NCBI GenBank assembly: GCA_964428325.1
Contig: CAYRXU010000003.1
Coordinates: 1-63,475, forward strand
Reading direction: 5' to 3'
DNA length: 63,475 bases
From: JBBSZK01 sp964428325
Lineage (GTDB): Archaea > Nanobdellota > Nanobdellia > Pacearchaeales > GW2011-AR1
The stretch's first letter is position 1. Each line of letters starts with the position of its first letter. The notes beneath the pieces were generated by a model. It did not search any database, had not been told where the DNA came from, and saw only the letters and a program-made list of their open reading frames with translations. Shown here one piece after another: positions 60,397 to 63,475 of the stretch. A program made the translations under genes and the position numbers.

Positions 60397-60845
60397 TGGA
60401 AGAGGAAAAGAAGACTACAGAAGCTGTTGTTGCTCCTACTGAAACACCTGCTGAGCCAAAAGTTGTCAAGGATGAGCGAGCTGCAATTGTTTACATTTCA
60501 AGCACCTTCAACAACACAATTGTTCATGTAACCGACCTTGCTGGAAACACGCTTGTTCGTGTAAGTGGCGGAATGGTGACGAAGCAGAGCAGATTGAAGG
60601 CTAATCCAACTACAGCCATGTTCATCGCTAAGAGAACAGCTGAACGCGTACGCGATATTGGCATCACAAGCCTTTACATTCGAATGCGTGGAGGCACTGG
60701 CGCAACAGGAATGGGTCCTGGTGCACATGCAGCCATCAAAACATTGACTAAAGAAGGATTCAGAATTATCAGCATTATTGACACCACGAGAGTTCCACGC
60801 GGTGGACCAAAGAAGAAGGGAGGCAAGCGAGGAAGAAGAGTTTAA
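60396..60845 (+). CDS. rps11: 30S ribosomal protein uS11
   Basis: 149 residues. AIVYISSTFNNTIVHVTDLA, RVSGGMVTKQSRLKANPTTA, and the end VPRGGPKKKGGKRGRRV are universal uS11 features. The first 25 residues are an Ala/Pro/Thr-rich extension. The rpoD promoter overlaps its last codons. Confidence 0.97.
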   Translation: MEEEKKTTEAVVAPTETPAEPKVVKDERAAIVYISSTFNNTIVHVTDLAGNTLVRVSGGMVTKQSRLKANPTTAMFIAKRTAERVRDIGITSLYIRMRGGTGATGMGPGAHAAIKTLTKEGFRIISIIDTTRVPRGGPKKKGGKRGRRV

Positions 60846-60848
60846 AAG
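60841..60848 (+). promoter_or_regulatory. TATA box of the rpoD operon
   Basis: TTTAAAAG overlapping the uS11 stop, followed by 21 nt before the ATG at 60870. Confidence 0.65.
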
Positions 60849-60869
60849 TGCTCTTTTTCACTTAACACG

Positions 60870-61568
60870 ATGGAAATCATTGAAAACACACCCTTGAAGT
60901 TGGTTATGCGCATGCCTGCACATGATAGTCTTGCTAACGCTATCCGACGCAGTATCAATGAAATTCCTGTTCTTGCAGTAGATGAAGTTGAGATTTTCAA
61001 GAACGACTCAGCCTTGTATGACGAATTTCTTGCCCATAGAGTTGGACTCGTGCCATTGAAGACAGAAAACACGATGAACGAGAAGACTGAGATTGAATTG
61101 AAGTTGAGTAAGGCAGGACCATGCATGGTTATTGCTGAAGATCTTCAGGGTGCTGCTGAAGTTGTACACAATTCTGTTCCCATTACCTTGCTTGAGGCTA
61201 ATCAAGAGCTTGAGCTTATTGCTACTGCTAGATTGGGAACTGCTGTTGAGCACGAGAAATATCTTGCAGGCCTTTGCTACTACAGAAGATTGAGTGAAGT
61301 TAGTTCGAAAAATGCTGCTGTTGTGCGCATTGTTGAGGATTCACGCGGATTGATTAAACCAGAGAAGAATAAAGATGGTTGGCTTTGCGATTTGAGTGAG
61401 CACAGCGCACAAGAAGTTGAGAAGATCGATCCTGCTGCTATCAAAGATGCTGATGAAGCAATCTTTGTCATCGAGTCATATGGCCAAATGAGTGCTAAAG
61501 ACATGTTCCTTAAGGCTTTACGCGCGTTAGGCCATAACCTCGACCAATTTGAGAAGGCCATCGCATAA
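60870..61568 (+). CDS. rpoD: DNA-directed RNA polymerase subunit D (Rpb3/alpha-like)
   Basis: 232 residues. HDSLANAIRRSINEIPVLAV is the alpha motif, EFLAHRVGLVPLKTE follows, and the C-terminal DMFLKALRALGHNLDQFEKA ends the protein. The insert domain has no cysteine cluster, so it probably lacks the iron-sulfur site found in some archaeal RpoD. It forms the assembly platform with RpoL, RpoN and RpoP. Confidence 0.95.
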   Translation: MEIIENTPLKLVMRMPAHDSLANAIRRSINEIPVLAVDEVEIFKNDSALYDEFLAHRVGLVPLKTENTMNEKTEIELKLSKAGPCMVIAEDLQGAAEVVHNSVPITLLEANQELELIATARLGTAVEHEKYLAGLCYYRRLSEVSSKNAAVVRIVEDSRGLIKPEKNKDGWLCDLSEHSAQEVEKIDPAAIKDADEAIFVIESYGQMSAKDMFLKALRALGHNLDQFEKAIA

Positions 61569-61570
61569 AC

Positions 61571-61654
61571 GCGGGGGTACCAAAGCGGTCTAATGGGCTG
61601 CGATGAGGTCGCAGTGGCTTAGTGCCTTCGAAGGTTCGAATCCTTCCTCCCGCA
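61571..61654 (+). tRNA. tRNA-Leu(GAG)
   Basis: 84 nt, long variable arm. Acceptor GCGGGGG with CTCCCGC (one G-U), anticodon stem CTGCG/CGCAG around ATGAGGT (anticodon GAG), T arm GAAGG-TTCGAAT-CCTTC, discriminator A, no CCA. It starts 2 nt after the rpoD stop and ends 16 nt before eL18, so it is embedded in the protein operon and must be processed from the mRNA. A tRNA-Leu next to eL18 is also known in Haloarcula. Confidence 0.93.
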
Positions 61655-61670
61655 TAAGGAAAACGGAAAG

Positions 61671-62042
61671 ATGAAAAGCAAAACAACAATCAAGAAACAG
61701 ACAAAGCGAAAGACATACGCACACCTAGTTGACACAATAACGCTTGCTAGAAAGAACAGCGCATGGACTAAAGTTGCAGCTATGCTTTCAGGACCACGGA
61801 GCAATTATATTACAGTTAATTTGAGCGATATTGATGCGCATGCTAAGGAAGGAGACACTATAATGATTATCGGCAAAGTTCTTGGTGTTGGTGACGTTTC
61901 AAAGAAAGTCAGAATCTGCGCATTGAACTTCTCTGCATCTGCGCGCGACAAGCTCAAGAGAAACAAGTCAGAGATTGTTACAATTGCTGAAGAAATCCAT
62001 AAGAATCCTAAATTCCAAGGAGTGAAGATTTACCATGAGTGA
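61671..62042 (+). CDS. rpl18e: 50S ribosomal protein eL18
   Basis: 123 residues. VNLSDIDAHAKEGDTIMIIG followed by KVLGVGDVSKKVRICALNFS is the conserved centre, ending in a basic tail. It shares the uL15 fold. It follows the tRNA directly and overlaps uL13 by 8 nt. Confidence 0.94.
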   Translation: MKSKTTIKKQTKRKTYAHLVDTITLARKNSAWTKVAAMLSGPRSNYITVNLSDIDAHAKEGDTIMIIGKVLGVGDVSKKVRICALNFSASARDKLKRNKSEIVTIAEEIHKNPKFQGVKIYHE

Positions 62043-62436
62043 AATTGTTATTGACGCACATAACGCGCTTCTAGGAAGACTATGTAGTTTTGCAGCTAAG
62101 CAGGCATTGCGAGGACACCACGTTGTTGTTGTGAATTGTGCTGAAGCTGTTATCTCAGGCAATCCAGAATCAATCAAAGCAGAATATAGAGTAACCAGAG
62201 CAAGAGGAGGGTATGCACAAAAAGGCCCTTACTTCCCTAAGCAGCCACAGAGAATTGTCAAGCGAACCATTAAAGGTATGTTGCCACACAGACAGCAGAG
62301 AGGACTTCTTGCACTCGAGCGCGTCATGTGCTATGACAAAGTTCCTGCAAAATATGTTGAAGCAAAGAAGATAAAAGCAGGCAAAGATAAGCCAATTAAA
62401 ACACTCGTGCTGAGCGAGCTTTCTAAATCACTATGA
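62035..62436 (+). CDS. rpl13: 50S ribosomal protein uL13
   Basis: 133 residues. VIDAHNALLGRLCSFAAKQA, HHVVVVNCAEAVISGNPES and IKGMLPHRQQRGLLALERVM are standard archaeal uL13. ATGA overlap with uS9. Confidence 0.96.
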   Translation: MSEIVIDAHNALLGRLCSFAAKQALRGHHVVVVNCAEAVISGNPESIKAEYRVTRARGGYAQKGPYFPKQPQRIVKRTIKGMLPHRQQRGLLALERVMCYDKVPAKYVEAKKIKAGKDKPIKTLVLSELSKSL

Positions 62437-62849
62437 GCAAGTCAAACAAACCAATCATGATTGTTGCAGGTAAGCGCAAGAGTGCTGTAGCTAAAGTTAG
62501 AATCTTTGAAGGGAGCGGACATGTAAGCTATAACCGAAGAGCGCAAAACGCATTGCCATTCTTCCACAAGACGGCCCTTGAAGAGCCATTGGCGATCGCT
62601 AAAGAGATTCTTGGAAAAGTAGAGTATGATTTTGTTATCACAACTGCAGGCGGTGGACGAGAGAGCCAGATTCAAGCAGCTCGATTGGGTATTGCTAAAG
62701 CTCTTGTTGCAGTTACAAAGTCAGCTGAATTGAAGAAGACATATGTTGCTTACGACAGAAATCTTCTTGTTGCAGACACAAGACGCAAGGAAACCTACAA
62801 ACCAGGCGACTCGAAAGCTCGTGCAAAGAGACAGAAGTCGTACCGTTAA
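62433..62849 (+). CDS. rps9: 30S ribosomal protein uS9
   Basis: 138 residues. VAGKRKSAVAKVRIFEGSGH at the N-terminus, GGGRESQIQAARLGIAKALV and the end GDSKARAKRQKSYR, whose C-terminal Arg reaches the P-site tRNA, identify uS9. rpoN and rpoK, which often follow in archaea, are not here. Confidence 0.97.
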   Translation: MSKSNKPIMIVAGKRKSAVAKVRIFEGSGHVSYNRRAQNALPFFHKTALEEPLAIAKEILGKVEYDFVITTAGGGRESQIQAARLGIAKALVAVTKSAELKKTYVAYDRNLLVADTRRKETYKPGDSKARAKRQKSYR

Positions 62850-62862
62850 TTGTATAGAGAGT

Positions 62863-62870
62863 CTTTTAAA
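62863..62870 (+). promoter_or_regulatory. TATA box of the DedA-family gene
   Basis: CTTTTAAA followed by 21 nt before the ATG at 62892. Confidence 0.65.
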
Positions 62871-62891
62871 TCAAGTTACCTTGAATAAGCA

Positions 62892-63475
62892 ATGGATATT
62901 GCGACGATTATCAACATCTTCTTGCATCTGGATGTCTATCTAGGAGAAGTCATCAGCCAGTATCGTGTCGGCGTTTATGTCCTTCTTTTTTTGATTATCT
63001 TTGTAGAGACGGGTGTAGTCATTATGCCATTCTTACCAGGAGACTCACTATTATTTGCAGCAGGGAGTTTTGCAGCGCTTGGATCACTGCATCTTTTTGT
63101 CTTGCTCATAGCGCTTGTTGTTGCAGCCATACTAGGAGACAGTTTGAATTATGCAATTGGAAGACGACTTGGAAGAAAGGCATTCTCGCCTAATAGAAGA
63201 TTCCTCAATCACAACCATCTTCGCATGACTGAAGACTTCTATGCTAAACACGGAAACAAGACGCTCATCCTTGCACGATTCATTCCTATTGTGCGCACAG
63301 TGGCTCCATTCGTTGCAGGCGTGGGTAACATGAACTATTCTAAGTTCCTTTTCTATAATATTGCAGGAGCACTTATCTGGGTCATTCTCTTCACTGTTGG
63401 AGGCTACTTCTTTGGAAACATTCCAATCGTTAAAGAAAACTTCAGTCTTGTGATTATTGCGATAATTATTGTTTC
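62892..63475 (+). CDS. DedA family membrane protein, partial
   Basis: Partial: the end lies beyond the right edge, about 194 codons visible. ETGVVIMPFLPGDSLLFAAG near residue 40, GDSLNYAIGRRLGRKAF near residue 82 and FIPIVRTVAPFVAGVGNMNY (about residues 128-147) are the DedA/SNARE-associated signatures; the F-x-R-x-x-P-type motif is present. DedA proteins include undecaprenyl-phosphate and lipid transporters, so a link to recycling of the lipid carrier used in glycan synthesis is possible but unproven. Confidence 0.88.
   Translation, partial: MDIATIINIFLHLDVYLGEVISQYRVGVYVLLFLIIFVETGVVIMPFLPGDSLLFAAGSFAALGSLHLFVLLIALVVAAILGDSLNYAIGRRLGRKAFSPNRRFLNHNHLRMTEDFYAKHGNKTLILARFIPIVRTVAPFVAGVGNMNYSKFLFYNIAGALIWVILFTVGGYFFGNIPIVKENFSLVIIAIIIV

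Noticed and set aside
1..63475. CRISPR array, insertion sequence or 16S/23S rRNA
   Set aside because: No regularly spaced repeats, transposase motifs or large rRNA sequences were seen on reading the window.

Overview
The window is archaeal and most likely comes from a small, gene-dense DPANN archaeon of the Woesearchaeota/Pacearchaeota type. The domain is clear from archaeal-type ribosomal proteins (eL32, eL19, eL18, eL21, eS4), RNA polymerase subunits D, F and N, the RNase P subunit Rnp4, prefoldin alpha, AglB and TATA-box promoters. The lineage within archaea is an inference from gene content and compactness. There are three 100-N scaffold gaps (14510-14609, 15947-16046, 44110-44209).

Layout. 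(1) 1-3.4 kb: an AI-2E-type transporter running off the left edge, a conserved hypothetical gene, and a metallopeptidase-like gene flanked by short direct repeats. (2) 3.2-16 kb: the large ribosomal-protein operon uL3-uL4-uL23-uL2-uS19-uL22-uS3-uL29-aIF1-uS17-uL14-uL24-eS4-uL5-uS14-uS8-uL6-eL32-eL19-uL18-uS5-uL30-uL15-secY, behind a 137-nt leader that can form several hairpins. (3) 16-18.3 kb: EMC3/YidC-like insertase, prefoldin alpha, an unknown protein and a SpoIIM-like membrane protein. (4) 18.3-48.5 kb: a large surface-glycan and protein N-glycosylation locus. It has the oligosaccharyltransferase AglB, a GPT/MraY-like phosphoglycosyltransferase, two flippases, Alg14-like and Alg13-like proteins (the latter fused to a methyltransferase), DPM1/ALG5-like and other GT2 enzymes, two GT39-type membrane glycosyltransferases, GT4 and CgeB-type transferases, and tailoring enzymes (DegT aminotransferase, amidotransferase, deacetylase, FemAB-like, carbamoyltransferase, FkbM methyltransferase, SDR, GMC oxidoreductase). 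A fragment of an RHS protein lies inside it. (5) 48.5-54.8 kb: secF-secD, tRNAs for Gly, Arg and Leu, a methyltransferase, a cytidylate kinase-guanylate kinase fusion, 5S rRNA, rnp4, rpoN and a secreted anchored protein. (6) 54.9-58.3 kb: a MacB-like ABC exporter with two tandem permeases. (7) 58.3-62.9 kb: the second ribosomal/RNA-polymerase operons eL21-rpoF-DUF655-uS13-uS4-uS11 and rpoD-tRNA-Leu-eL18-uL13-uS9, then a DedA-family gene running off the right edge.

How the parts fit. The secY, secD, secF and YidC-like genes supply protein export. The glycan locus builds a lipid-linked oligosaccharide, flips it and transfers it to exported proteins through AglB. Nearly every first gene of a transcription unit begins 20-21 nt after an 8-bp TATA element, so transcripts are apparently leaderless. 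This fixed spacing was used to choose several start codons. The uL3 operon is the clear exception, with a long structured leader. No CRISPR array, 16S/23S rRNA or insertion sequence was seen.
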